Assembly (NCBI GenBank): GCA_947462335.1
Contig: OX381710.1
Location: forward strand, 2,046,001-2,110,000
From: Harmothoe impar
Taxonomy: Eukaryota; Annelida; Polychaeta; Phyllodocida; Polynoidae
Reading direction: 5' to 3'
DNA: 64,000 nt
Shown here: positions 10,386 through 19,943 of the stretch, one piece after another
Position numbering within the stretch: the stretch's first letter is position 1
Layout: each line of letters begins with the position of its first letter
Translations under genes and position numbers: made by a program
Notes under the pieces: generated by a model
What the model saw: the letters and a program-made list of their open reading frames with translations, nothing else
The model's database searches: none
What the model was told of the DNA's origin: nothing

Positions 10386-10518
10386 TTTTTTTTCATTTTT
10401 CATTTTTTGGAGGGGAGTAAAATGAGGCCCAGAATGAAACCATAAATGTGGATGCTCTGCCAGAGTAACCTCTCTCAAGAAACTCACACAGTGTTACTCA
10501 CACAGAGGATCACACTTA
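10386..10518. repeat. Left arm of long inverted repeat
   Basis: About 133 bp here are nearly the reverse complement of 12444-12577 and of a second copy at about 12812-12945. The sequence is the 3' flank of a family A gene in inverted orientation. The inverted pair brackets the 77-bp minisatellite and the tRNA gene. Confidence 0.85.
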
Positions 10519-10789
10519 ATGGCCAGGAGGACCTGGTTTTTTCAGTGATTTGTCAGATGGTGCCCTAGAACAGGCTGTGACGTGGTGATTTGGCAAAATC
10601 TGGCCCTCACTTTCATTGACATACGCGTGCAATCGTCAACCACAGGTACAATTGGCAACGAAATGAGACCTCGTTTAAAACCTGTTTCAATTGTTGTCTG
10701 CAAGCATCGACTATGGCAACAATTGCCATCGATTTGAGACCTCGTTTTTTATTTCTGGGCATGGTTTCGAACCAAATGGTGCAGCATAC

Positions 10790-11815
10790 CACCTGACTCA
10801 GTGCCCTTGTAGCCTGAGATGTCTGTGTGGGCCGAGACTGAGCACAAACCAAATGGTGCAGCATACCACGTGACTCAGTGCCTTTGTAGCCTGAGATGTC
10901 TGTGTGGGCCTAGACTGAGCACGAACCAAATGGTGCAGCATACCACGTGACTCAGTGCCTTTGTAGCCTGAGATGTCTGTGTGGGCCGAGACTGAGCACA
11001 ATCCAAATCGTGCATTATACCACGTGACTCAGTGCCTTTGTAGCCTGAGATGTCTGTGTGGGCCGAGACTGAGCACGAACCAAATGGTGCAGCATACCAC
11101 GTGACTCAGTGCCTTTGTAGCCTGAGATGTCTGTGTGGGCCGAGACTGAGCACAATCCAAATCGTGCATTATACCACGTGACTCAGTGCCTTTGTAGCCT
11201 GAGATGTCTGTGTGGGCCGAGACTGAGCACAATCCAAAATCGCGCATCATACCACGTGACACAGTGCCTTTGTAGCCTGATATGTCTGTGTGGGCCGAGA
11301 CTGAGCACAAACCAAATGGTGCAGCATACCACCTGACACAGTGCCTTTGTAGCCTGAGATGTCTGTGTGGGCCGAGACTGAGCACAAACCAAATGGTGCA
11401 TCATACCACGTGACTCAGTGCCCGTGTCGCCTGAGATGTCTGTGTGGGCAGAGACTGGGCACAAACCAAATCATGCAGCATACCACGTGACTCAGTGCCC
11501 GTGTAACCTGAGATGTCTGTGTGGGCAGAGACTGGGCACAAACCAAATCATGCAGCATACCACGTGACTCAGTGCCCGTGTAACCTGAGATGTCTGTGTG
11601 GGCAGAGACTGGGCACAAACCAAATCATGCAGCATACCACGTGACTCAGTGCCCGTGTAACCTGAGATGTCTGTGTAGGCAGAGACTGGGCACAAACCAA
11701 ATGGTGCATCATACCACGTGACACAGTGCCTGTGTAACCTGAGATGTCTGTGTGGGCAGAGACTGAGCACGAACCAAATGGCGCAGCATACCATGTGACA
11801 CAGTGCCTATGCACC
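10790..11815. repeat. 77-bp minisatellite
   Basis: About 13 copies of a 77-bp unit (successive AGCCTGAGATGTCTGTGTGG strings are 77 bp apart). Most units include ACCACGTGACTCAGTGCC, which holds an E-box and an AP-1-like TGACTCA. Two subtypes are visible: GCCGAGACTGAGC units on the left and GCAGAGACTGGGC units on the right. Apparent minus-strand open frames within it are repeat artefacts. Confidence 0.95.
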
Positions 11816-11920
11816 TGACAGCCTGTAAATTATATGCAAATTACTTTGATGTCCCCATTAACATATAACCAGATGCTCTCCCCTTCCATGTATTACATTT
11901 TGTCCTCCTCTCATGACTCT

Positions 11921-11993
11921 GCCTCGATAGCTCAGTTGGGAGAGCGTTAGACTGAAGATCTGAAGGTTCCCGGTTCGATCCCGGGTCTGGGCA
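11921..11993 (+). tRNA. tRNA-Phe (GAA)
   Basis: A 73-nt cloverleaf can be folded: D arm GCTC/GAGC, anticodon stem TTAGA/TCTGA with loop CTGAAGA (anticodon GAA), and T arm CCCGG/CCGGG with TTCGATC loop. Internal promoter boxes TAGCTCAGTTGG and GGTTCGATCC are present, and a T run follows at about 11999-12003. The body resembles animal tRNA-Phe, but the acceptor stem (GCCTCGA/TCTGGGC) has one wobble and one mismatch, so it may be a diverged or tRNA-derived copy. Confidence 0.9.
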
Positions 11994-12345
11994 GACAATT
12001 TTTCTTTTGTCCATGTTTTACGTTTTCAAATGTATGAACAAGAGAACACTTGTGTTGTTTATTTCAATCATGTTTTTTCCCCAATGATAGCAAAGGCAAT
12101 GACAGCAATGATAACAGAAACAATGTTGACTGCATCCATGGTGTAGGGTTGGTCTGCTCAGCAGAGAAACCTTTCTTCATTCAGTTGCCCATATGCTAGA
12201 TCATGCCTTCCGACACTCCCCTTCCCGTTTCACTTATGTGAGATACTCCCTCCTATACCTGTTCAAACCACCGGCCCAGGCACCAAGTGCTACAGTTCCA
12301 ATAACTTCGGGTGGAGAGGCACCAGAGAGTGTCACCCTTCTAATC

Positions 12346-13115
12346 CCACTCATAATGCCATGTTTGGACGAGAAAAGGACTCATAATGTTTTTTTTTTCA
12401 TGTTTGGACGAGAAAGGGACACACCCTTCTCAAGGCCCCATACTAAGTGTGATCCTCTGTGTGAGTAACACTGTGTGAGTTTCTTGAGAGAGGTTACTCT
12501 GGCAGAGCATCCACATTTATGGTTTCATTCTGGGCCTCATTTTACTCCCCTCCAAAAAAAGAAAAATGAAAAAAAAAGCTTGTTTTCCACTTTTATTAAA
12601 AGACAGTGTTGTAATACGAGTAATGCCCTGACAGATTTAAACGTCTAAAAGACGTCTCTTCTTTCTCTTCTTGGTCAGGTGATCGCACTTCAGTTTTGCT
12701 GTCAGACTTTCGATCAAACAGCCTTGGTGATAGGACTCTTGCCTCGGGGGATCCTACTCATAATACCATGTTTGGACGAGAAAAGGACACACCCTTCTCA
12801 AGGCCCCATACTAAGTGTGATCCTCTGTGTGAGTAACACTGTGTGAGTTTCTTGAGAGAGGTTACTCTGGCAGAGCATCCACATTTATGGTTTCATTCTG
12901 GGCCTCATTTTACTCCCCTCCAAAAAAAGAAAAATGAAAAAAAAAGCTTGTTTTCCACTTTTATTAAAAGACAGTGTTGTAATACGAGTGATGCCCTGAC
13001 AGATTTAAACGTCTAAAAGACATCTCTTCTTTCTCTTCTTGGTCAGGTGATCGCACTTCAGTTTTGCTGATCTGTCAGACTTTCGATCAAACAGCCTTGG
13101 TGATAGGACTCTTGC
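12346..13115. repeat. 368-bp tandem duplication of a family A gene 3' end
   Basis: A block with a flank (TTTGGACGAGAAAAGGACAC), the poly(A) region and the last ~40 codons of the adjacent family A gene appears twice, offset 368 bp. The left copy (about 12400-12752) carries only the C-terminal gene fragment and is not functional. The right copy is the real 3' end of the gene at 13005. Confidence 0.9.
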
Positions 13116-13928
13116 CTCGGGGGACCAGACCTCCATTAGTAGGTACATGTGATGTTTTGAAATGTTGTCCAACGAATAGCATGGCTGCAATGCTGCGTCT
13201 AACTGTTTGCGTACAATGCTGTCTTCTTTTACCCCTTTTCTATCGTAAAGTATGTATATGCCATTGTGAAGTTGGTCCTCTACTACAACGTTGCCAATCC
13301 CATGACGATCCATGATGGAAATGAATTTGTTCAGTGCGGTTGGTATATCACTTTCCTCTGTGCCGTGAAAAGAGAGTCTGCTGGTCTCTTCAAAAGGAAA
13401 CATCTCCTCCTCAAAGGACACCCTGTGGCCTGTCACTTTCTCGATATTCTGCAGATGAAAAAATCCAAAGGGTAGTACTATGGTGTCAGGGGACAAGTTT
13501 CTCATGAATACACGCATGCAAGCTGTCTCTTCTATCACATCGTAGAAGTCGTCTGTCGGGTACAGTTTTTCCATTTCTGTCAGCACCACGTCTAATGTTT
13601 CGCGAACAACACCTTTTGGGTCGAGCAATGATTTTTCTACAGCAAAAAGTAGGTAAAGATGTCCATTCACATAGTCATCCAGTAGGAAGTATGCCTTGTA
13701 ATGCGTATGCAAAGCAGAAATGAATTTGGTCATTGGAGTCGGTATTTCTGGTTCTCCGGCTTTGTTTCTTGGCTCTCTTTTGGCTACCAGGTATCCAGTT
13801 TTCCTTAAAGGAGATTTGCTGTATACACCACCAAGGGAGACTGTGTAGCCTGTCACCTTCCTGATTTTCTCCAGCATTTCCGTTATCTCACATTCTTTCC
13901 CCAACTCCCATCCTGTATGTGACGCCAT
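13005..13928 (-). CDS. Family A two-domain protein, copy 1
   Basis: A 307-aa intron-less reading frame with an ATG start. The protein is an internal duplication of about 135 residues: a VTGY...IPTPMTKFISALHTHY half (about residues 15-150) and an EKVTGHRVSF...IPTALNKFISIMDRHG half (about 158-280). Each half continues with a hydrophobic strand ending in Y(L/I)L and a helix. The tail ends in a basic TKKRKKR stretch, a plausible nuclear localisation signal. Compared with copies 2 and 3, a short segment before the tail is missing. It is followed by a poly(A) signal (TTTATT on the plus strand near 12959) and shares a conserved 5' leader with its paralogues. No known family is recognised; the fold and function are unknown. 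Confidence 0.85.
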   Translation of the reverse strand: MASHTGWELGKECEITEMLEKIRKVTGYTVSLGGVYSKSPLRKTGYLVAKREPRNKAGEPEIPTPMTKFISALHTHYKAYFLLDDYVNGHLYLLFAVEKSLLDPKGVVRETLDVVLTEMEKLYPTDDFYDVIEETACMRVFMRNLSPDTIVLPFGFFHLQNIEKVTGHRVSFEEEMFPFEETSRLSFHGTEESDIPTALNKFISIMDRHGIGNVVVEDQLHNGIYILYDRKGVKEDSIVRKQLDAALQPCYSLDNISKHHMYLLMEVWSPEARVLSPRLFDRKSDRSAKLKCDHLTKKRKKRCLLDV

Positions 13929-14172
13929 CTTTGCTACTTACATGTTGACTCAACCCTCATCAGGTAAAAGGGCGGTCTGGTGAATCGAACTTACCTACTT
14001 TTACTCGAAAACCTGTGTGAGTTTCTCGAGAGAGGTTACTCTGGCAGAGCACCTGCATTTATGGTTTCTATCTTTCAATCCCCTCCAAAATAAGCCATGA
14101 AAAGCTAACACATGAGTTCTCAATGTTTTTCGACTTTTATTAAACAATTTTACAGCAGTAATAAAACCGCGC

Positions 14173-15201
14173 TTAAACATGTCTCTTCTTCCTCTTCTTG
14201 GTCACTTGTCCGCACTTCAGTTTTGCTGTTTCAGTGGATGTGTCAGAATCTCCACTTTTGAGCAAACAGGCTTGCGTAGTCCATAGTTGGCTAAGAAGAA
14301 GTAGAGGGTTGGTATTCTCCATCTCCTGGAGATGAGCAAATCCAGCAGGTGACAGCACTCTTGCCTCAGGGGACCAGTATTTCACCCTCGCACGCATGCA
14401 GTCAGGGGAATAATATGTATTCGTTCCTCTGGTTGCTTGCAATGCTGCCTCAAGCTCATTACGCAGAATGCTGGCTCCTACTACTGCTTTTCTATCGATG
14501 TATAAATATAGCTTACTGTGAACAGGGTCCTGTACTACGATGTAGCCCATGCCATGACCATCCATCATAGAAATGAATTTGGCTATTGCGGTTGGTATGT
14601 AATTCTCTCCATCTTCTGTGCCGACTACATACTTCAAAGTGAATTCCGTGGTGCATTGAAAAGGAAAGCTGTCCTCCTCAAATGACATCCTGTGCCCTGT
14701 CACTTTCTCAATATTCTGCAGATGAAAATATCCAGCGGGTAGAACTATGGTGTCGCGGGACAAGTTTCTCATGAATACACGCATGCAAGCACTCTCTTTT
14801 ATCACAGCGTAGAAGTTGTCCCACGGGTACAGTTTTTCCATTTCTGTCAGCACCACGTCTAATGTTTCGCGGGTAACGCCTTTTGGGTCGAGCATTGATT
14901 TTTTTACAGGTGCGTAGCTAAAAAGTAGGTAAAGACGTCCAGTCAAATAGTCATCCAGTAGAAAGTACCTAACGAAATGAGTATGCAGAGCGGAAATGAA
15001 TTTGATCATTGGAGTCGGTATATCTGGTTCTCCGGCTTCCTTTCTTCGCTCTTTTTTGGCTACCAGGTATCCCGTTTTCCTGAAAGGAAAATCGCTGTAC
15101 AAATTCTGGCCCACTCTGTAGCCTGTCACCTTCTTGATTTTCTGTAGCATTTCCAATGTCTCGTACTCCTTCCCTAAGTCCCATCCTGGAAGTGTCGTCA
15201 T
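14173..15201 (-). CDS. Family A two-domain protein, copy 2
   Basis: A 342-aa frame if the start is the ATG at 15201 (MTTLPGWDLGKEYE), which aligns with the starts of copies 1 and 3. The frame stays open to 15303, but that upstream part corresponds to the 5' leader of the paralogues and contains a 28-bp tandem duplication. The two-domain structure is as in copy 1, plus a third partial copy of the FAHLQEMEN segment near the C-terminus and the KLKCGQVTKKRKKRHV tail shared with copy 3. It is intron-less, with AATAAA-type sequence just downstream. Possible nuclear protein; function unknown. Confidence 0.85.
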   Translation of the reverse strand: MTTLPGWDLGKEYETLEMLQKIKKVTGYRVGQNLYSDFPFRKTGYLVAKKERRKEAGEPDIPTPMIKFISALHTHFVRYFLLDDYLTGRLYLLFSYAPVKKSMLDPKGVTRETLDVVLTEMEKLYPWDNFYAVIKESACMRVFMRNLSRDTIVLPAGYFHLQNIEKVTGHRMSFEEDSFPFQCTTEFTLKYVVGTEDGENYIPTAIAKFISMMDGHGMGYIVVQDPVHSKLYLYIDRKAVVGASILRNELEAALQATRGTNTYYSPDCMRARVKYWSPEARVLSPAGFAHLQEMENTNPLLLLSQLWTTQACLLKSGDSDTSTETAKLKCGQVTKKRKKRHV

Positions 15202-15290
15202 CTTTGCCGTTAACATGTTGACTCGACCCTCATCAGGTAAAAATGTTGACTCGACCCTCATCAGGTAAAAACACAGTCTGCTGAATCGAA
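15202..15290 (-). promoter_or_regulatory. Conserved family A 5' leader
   Basis: The sequence ACCCTCATCAGGTAAAA followed by a CTGAATCGAATT string (plus-strand reading) lies just upstream of all three family A starts (about 13945-13990, 15225-15290, 16449-16490). In copy 2 a 28-bp part is tandemly duplicated. Conservation across paralogues suggests a shared leader or promoter-proximal element. Confidence 0.6.
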
Positions 15291-15431
15291 TTTTGGCTTT
15301 CACATTTACATCTGTTTTTTTTTCTGGGCCTCATTTCACTCCCCTCCACGAAAAGATAACACATGAGTTCTCAATGTTTTCGACTTTTATTAAACAATTT
15401 TACATGTCAAATAACAGTAATAAAACCGTGC

Positions 15432-16427
15432 TTAAACATGTCTCTTCTTCCTCTTCTTGGTCACTTGTCCGCACTTCAGTTTTGCTGTTTCAGTGGATGT
15501 GTCTCCACTTTTGAGCAAACAGGCTTGCGTAGTCCATAGTCGGCTAATAGGCAGTAGAGGGTCAGGATTCTCCATGTCCTGGAGATGAGCAAATCCAGCA
15601 GGTGACAGCACTCTTGCCTCAGGGGACCAGTATTTCACTCTTAAGCGCATGCAATCAATTTTATCAATAAAAAAAAAGTGTCCTCCTTTGTTGTTATAGT
15701 ATACCTGGTATGCTGCATCAAACTCTTTGAGTACAATGCTGTCTTCTTCTACTGCTCTTGCATCGAAATACAAGTATATGTAACTCTGAACATGGTCGTC
15801 TACTACAACATAGCCGATACCATGACGATCCATGATGGAAATGAATCTGGCTATTGCGGTTTGTATGTAATTTTCTCCATCTTCGACTACATATGTGTAA
15901 CAGAATATCTCGGTGTATTGAAAAGGAGACAATTCAAACAAGACCCTGTGCCCTGTCACCTTCTGGACATTCTGCAGATGAAAAAATCCAGCGGGTAGAA
16001 CTATGGTGCAGCGAGACAGGTTTCTCATGAATACACGCATGCAAGCTATTTCTTCTATCACAGCATAGAACTTGTCCATCGGGTACAGTTTTTCCATTTC
16101 TGTCAGCACCACGTCTAATGCTTTTCGCAGAACACCTTCTCGGTCATAGTCATTGAAAGATTGGTATTTGAACAGTAGGTAAAAACGTCCATTCACATAG
16201 TCGTCCAGTACAAAGTACTCCACGTACTGCCTGTGCAAAGCGAAAATGAACTGTGTCATTGGAGTCGGTATATCTGGTTGGTCGGCTTCGTTCCTTGGCA
16301 CTTTTTTGGCTACAAGGTATCCAGTTTTCAAGAAAGGAAATTGGCTGTTAGAATTATGGTTGCAGTCAGTCATATCCTCGATTCTCTGCAGCATTACCAT
16401 TGTCTCCAAGTCCCAGTTTGCATCCAT
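15432..16427 (-). CDS. Family A two-domain protein, copy 3
   Basis: A 331-aa intron-less frame starting MDANWDLETMVMLQRIEDMT. The two halves repeat the KTGYLVAKK...IPTPMTQF and QKVTGHRVLFE...IQTAIARFISIMDRHG pattern of copies 1 and 2, with the same basic tail. A poly(A)-type TTTATT lies at about 15388 on the plus strand. The three family A genes are head-to-tail with 500 bp or less between them (15202-15431 is the smallest gap), consistent with tandem duplication. Confidence 0.85.
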   Translation of the reverse strand: MDANWDLETMVMLQRIEDMTDCNHNSNSQFPFLKTGYLVAKKVPRNEADQPDIPTPMTQFIFALHRQYVEYFVLDDYVNGRFYLLFKYQSFNDYDREGVLRKALDVVLTEMEKLYPMDKFYAVIEEIACMRVFMRNLSRCTIVLPAGFFHLQNVQKVTGHRVLFELSPFQYTEIFCYTYVVEDGENYIQTAIARFISIMDRHGIGYVVVDDHVQSYIYLYFDARAVEEDSIVLKEFDAAYQVYYNNKGGHFFFIDKIDCMRLRVKYWSPEARVLSPAGFAHLQDMENPDPLLPISRLWTTQACLLKSGDTSTETAKLKCGQVTKKRKKRHV

Positions 16428-16642
16428 CTCTGTCTGTTTCTATGTTGACCCAACCCTCATCAGGTAAAAACGTGGTCTACTGAATCGAATTTCGGCCTCT
16501 GATGCTTTTAGTGACACTCACATTTCTTAAGGGCACACTTCTTTTTCTTCCATCTGTGGCTCTATTTCTCAACCAATTTCTATTCATGGTTTTCACACAA
16601 AGGAACAACAAGGGTTCATTTTTTTGGGGGGATGCTTTTATT

Positions 16643-17263
16643 TCAATCATGCATCGAATTCAATTCCTGCGTCTGTATAGCGACCTTTGCAAACTGTGAC
16701 TGTCGGCTATCACCCATGAATGCAATAGAATTGGCATGGTGTTCCCTGAACAACCTCTCTGCATCTTGCTCTGTGATTGATATTTTCATTCGGTGGCAGA
16801 ACTCAGGGTCGAACAGCCTAGGTAACCTACAGTATAGGGCCACCAACTTGTCTCTGCAGTCGATGTTCAAGTCCATTGCAAATTCGTTCAACAAGCCTAG
16901 GTTGAACCTTTTTTTTACCGTGGGGAACACCGTGCTCCATTCCTCCACATTGGTTCCTTTTGCTCCACGAAGAAAGTCCTTCAGCTGCTGAACGGAATCT
17001 TCCTTGGCGACTCTTACAAGTAAGGGGGCACCAAACACTGTTTCCAGTCAAATGGAGGTGCAATCCCATTCCAGTACTAAGTAAACCATTTCCTGGGCAC
17101 ATCTTCTGGCAGGATAAACACTGTATCGTGGTTCTGTTAACAACTCCTCCACCGTTCGAACGTCACACTCGAGACAGACAAGCCAGTGTCTCGCACGAGT
17201 GTGAGGTCCTACACAAATGTCAGAGAGAAATGGTCGAAGGGTGTCAAGTCCAGGAAATGCCAT
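16643..17263 (-). pseudogene. Family B member with in-frame stop
   Basis: The reading frame starts MAFPGLDTLRPFL and runs through family B motifs (WLVCLECDVRTVEELL, LVLEWDCTS, GAKGTNVEEWSTVF, ITEQDAERLFREHH). One TGA at 17048-17050 stands where the paralogue at 19223 has a Gln codon; the frame is intact on both sides. The TGA is followed by CTG G. It is either a single-mutation pseudogene or a readthrough gene. A poly(A) signal lies at about 16636, and the conserved leader motif lies at about 17289-17345. Confidence 0.7.
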
Positions 17264-17640
17264 TTTGCTGTACCATATTTCTGATCACTGAAGTACCCCC
17301 GAGTAAGAGTTGCAAAATACGATTCCAGTTTCCCCAGTTTCAATTCTCTGCTTTCATTCACACCTCAACTGCAATGCAGTAATACAAGATAGCTAGCTGT
17401 ATTTTTGGCATTCACCTGTATTATGTCATATCACCAGATAATCAATGTTCTAGTATCATGTTGTCTTATTCCTCACATTATTCATATCATGTAAAAACAA
17501 CAAAGAATGCATATGAGGATACATATTTTATTCTTCCTTCACATAACATTGTTGACATGACTGTGCATACTGAATTGGTTGAGAGTTGGCCATTGCCTGG
17601 TCTTCTGTTCTACTATAGTCTCACTTTTCGTGCTGAAGAG

Positions 17641-18339
17641 TCAGAGCATCTCTTGGTTTTCCTCTTTCATGTAGTCCACATAATCAACATTGCACTTCTT
17701 GGTCTGTATAGCAGTCTTTGCAAAGCAAAACAGTTTGCTATCATTCCTGAAGGCAGCAGAATTACTAGAGTGTTCCCTGATCAACCTCTGTGCAACTTCC
17801 TCTGTCATTGAAACTTTCAATCGACTGCATAATTCTATGTCTAACAGCCTAGGCAACCGATAGTAAAGGGCCACCAAGGTGTCTCCGGAGTTTATGTTCA
17901 ATTGCATTGCAAAATTATTCAATAAGTCTTGACAAAACTTAGTACTGTCTGTGTTGAGAAATATGTCCCATTCTTCCAATTGTGTCCCCATGGCTCCCTT
18001 AAGAAAACCCTGCAATCTGCAAAATGATGGCTGTCTTATGACTTTTCCGAGCAATCCCACTCCTTCACCGAATAATCTTTGCAATCGTGCGAACTTGCAG
18101 TCAAGTTTCATTGCAACAAACACAATAGTCTCTGCATATCTTTTGGTAGAATAAACAGAATATTGTGTCCCTTCTTCTTTTGGTTTGACAGTATGAAATT
18201 CAGTCACCAACAGGTCCTCCACCGTTTTTACATCAGTCTCAAGAGAGAGCAGCCAATTTCTAGCATGGGTATTAGACACAACATCAGTCTTAGCCAGAAA
18301 GCGTTTAAGGATGTGGATTCCAGGAAATAGGTTTGCCAT
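17641..18339 (-). CDS. Family B protein, intact copy
   Basis: A 232-aa intron-less frame starting MANLFPGIHILKRFLAKT. Family signature in order: FPGIH near the N-terminus, NWLLSLETDVKTVEDLL, a YAETIVFVAMKLDC segment, GAMGTQLEEWD, LLNNFAMQL, and SMTEEVAQRLIREHSSNSAAF, then a C-terminal YVDYMKEENQEML. The protein appears mainly helical, with no transmembrane segment or known catalytic motif. A conserved leader (ATCACCCTCTGAAGTAGCC) lies 30-60 bp upstream of the ATG. Function unknown; a scaffold or adaptor-like helical protein is possible but not demonstrated. Confidence 0.8.
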   Translation of the reverse strand: MANLFPGIHILKRFLAKTDVVSNTHARNWLLSLETDVKTVEDLLVTEFHTVKPKEEGTQYSVYSTKRYAETIVFVAMKLDCKFARLQRLFGEGVGLLGKVIRQPSFCRLQGFLKGAMGTQLEEWDIFLNTDSTKFCQDLLNNFAMQLNINSGDTLVALYYRLPRLLDIELCSRLKVSMTEEVAQRLIREHSSNSAAFRNDSKLFCFAKTAIQTKKCNVDYVDYMKEENQEML

Positions 18340-18484
18340 TATTGTGTATTCCAGAAGGAAAGTGATGTATCACCCTCTGAAGTAGCCTTGAGCAGGAGCT
18401 CCAAAATACAATCTTAGTTTCAGTGAAACGGTTTCCCCTTTCCCTAAGAAGGAAGAACAAGAGTTGTTTTGTTTCGAGTTTTAT

Positions 18485-19146
18485 TCATAAGCTGTTCTCT
18501 ACACAGTCAATAACGCACTGTTTTACCTCTATGGCGGTCTTTGCAAAACAAAACCGTCTGCTGTGATCCTGGAATGCCCGAGAATTAAGAAAATGGTCCT
18601 TGAACAACCTGTATGCATCTTGCTCTGTGACATTCATTTGGCTGCAGATTCTGGTGGGGTTAAACAACAGGGATAACTCACTGTGCAAATTCTCAAAAAC
18701 ACAGATGGAATCTATCCTCAATTCTATTGCAAATCTGTTCAACAGGAATTGAGAAAACTTGGTCTCTTTGGTGGAGAACACAGTGCTTCATTCCTCAACA
18801 TTGGTTCCTTTTGCTCCCCGAAGAAAGTCCTTCAGCTTTTGAAAGCAAGGCTCCTTGACAACTATTCCAAGCAGCGGAGCACCAGTTTCAAGTTGAGCAA
18901 ATGTGCAATCCCATTGAAGTAGAACAAAAACTACTTTCCTAGCATATCTTTTTGCAAGATATACATGATGTTGTGTTCAGTGGCTAACAACTCCTCCACC
19001 ACCTGTACATCAGACTCAATGCAGAGAAGCCAATATATTGCATGAGTATGAGGCTTTACAGGGATAAGAGAGAGAAACCTTTGAAGAGTGTGAAGTGCAG
19101 GAAAGTGCAGGAAAAGGTCCCCCCCCCCCCGGAGTAACAGTTGCAA
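18485..19146 (-). pseudogene. Family B pseudogene
   Basis: Family B motifs are recognisable, but the frame is broken. The normal start is disrupted next to a C run (about 19119-19128) and a short duplication of GCAGGAAAGT. A frameshift lies near 18965, and a TGG of the EEWSTVF motif is TGA near 18787. The C-terminal part (LLNRFAIEL to the end) is still open. A poly(A)-type TTTTATT lies at 18479-18485. Confidence 0.85.
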
Positions 19147-19222
19147 AATCCTATTTTAGTTTGCATGAAAATTTCAAAACACAACTATTTTGTTTTTGAG
19201 TTTTATTCAACCAGTTTCAAAT

Positions 19223-19861
19223 CTACACATTGGGTTCACTCTGTATCTCTCTTACTATCTTCACAGCAGTCTTCGCAAAGCACAACTGTCGGCTATGACC
19301 CATGAATGCATAAGCATTACGAAAGTGGTCTTTGAACAACCTGTCTGCATCTTGCTCTGTGACTGATACATACAATCGGTTGCAGATTCTGGTGTTAAAC
19401 AACAGGGACAACTCACTGTAAAAATTCACCAAAATACACATGGAATCTATCCCCAATTCTATTGCAAATCTGTTCAACGAATCTTGGGAAAATTTAACTT
19501 TCTCTGTGGAGAAAACCGTGCTCCATTCTTCTACCTTGGTCGCTTTGGCTCCCCGAAGTAAATTATTTAGTTTCTGGAAGCTATGTTTTTGAATGACCTT
19601 TCCAAGCAAGGGAGTACCAAACACTGTTTCCAGTTGAGCAAATGTGCAATCCCATTGAAGTGCAACGAACACTAATGTCTCAGCATATTTTTTGGCAGGA
19701 TATGCATGATGTTGTGTATCTGCTTCAATGGTTGCTAACAAGTCCTCCACAGTCTGCATGTCAGACTCAATGCAGAGAAGCCAGTATGTTGCACTAGTGT
19801 CAGGCTCTACATCGGTCTTGGTGAGGAAGCGTTGCAGGGCGTGAAATCCAGGAAATGCCAT
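19223..19861 (-). CDS. Family B protein, intact copy
   Basis: A 212-aa intron-less frame starting MAFPGFHALQRFLTKT. It has WLLCIESDMQTVEDLL, LVFVALQWDCTFAQLETVFG, GAKATKVEEWSTVF, LLNRFAIEL and VTEQDADRLFKDHFRN. It lacks the extended YVDYM C-terminus of the copies at 17641 and 20761. The leader motif (ACTGAAGTACCC...AGTTTCAAAATC) is at about 19885-19920, and a TTTTATT poly(A) signal is at about 19201. It is the cleanest reference copy for judging the neighbouring pseudogenes. Function unknown. Confidence 0.8.
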   Translation of the reverse strand: MAFPGFHALQRFLTKTDVEPDTSATYWLLCIESDMQTVEDLLATIEADTQHHAYPAKKYAETLVFVALQWDCTFAQLETVFGTPLLGKVIQKHSFQKLNNLLRGAKATKVEEWSTVFSTEKVKFSQDSLNRFAIELGIDSMCILVNFYSELSLLFNTRICNRLYVSVTEQDADRLFKDHFRNAYAFMGHSRQLCFAKTAVKIVREIQSEPNV

Positions 19862-19943
19862 TTTTCTGTCTCACAGAAATGGTCACTGAAGTACCCTTAA
19901 GTAAGAGTTTCAAAATCAAATTTTAGTTTTCTCTTATTTAGTT

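Noticed and set aside
10798..11814. Overlapping minus-strand proteins of 67-118 aa in the 77-bp array
   Set aside because: They are products of the tandem repeat read in different phases; the copies shift frame because 77 is not divisible by three.
12417..12460. CCCTTCTCAAGGCCCCATACTAAG looks like a histone-type stem-loop with its flank
   Set aside because: The stem is only four to five pairs, the 16-nt consensus is not met, and it belongs to a duplicated family A flank where the gene ends use AATAAA. Similarity to the true loops is probably incidental.
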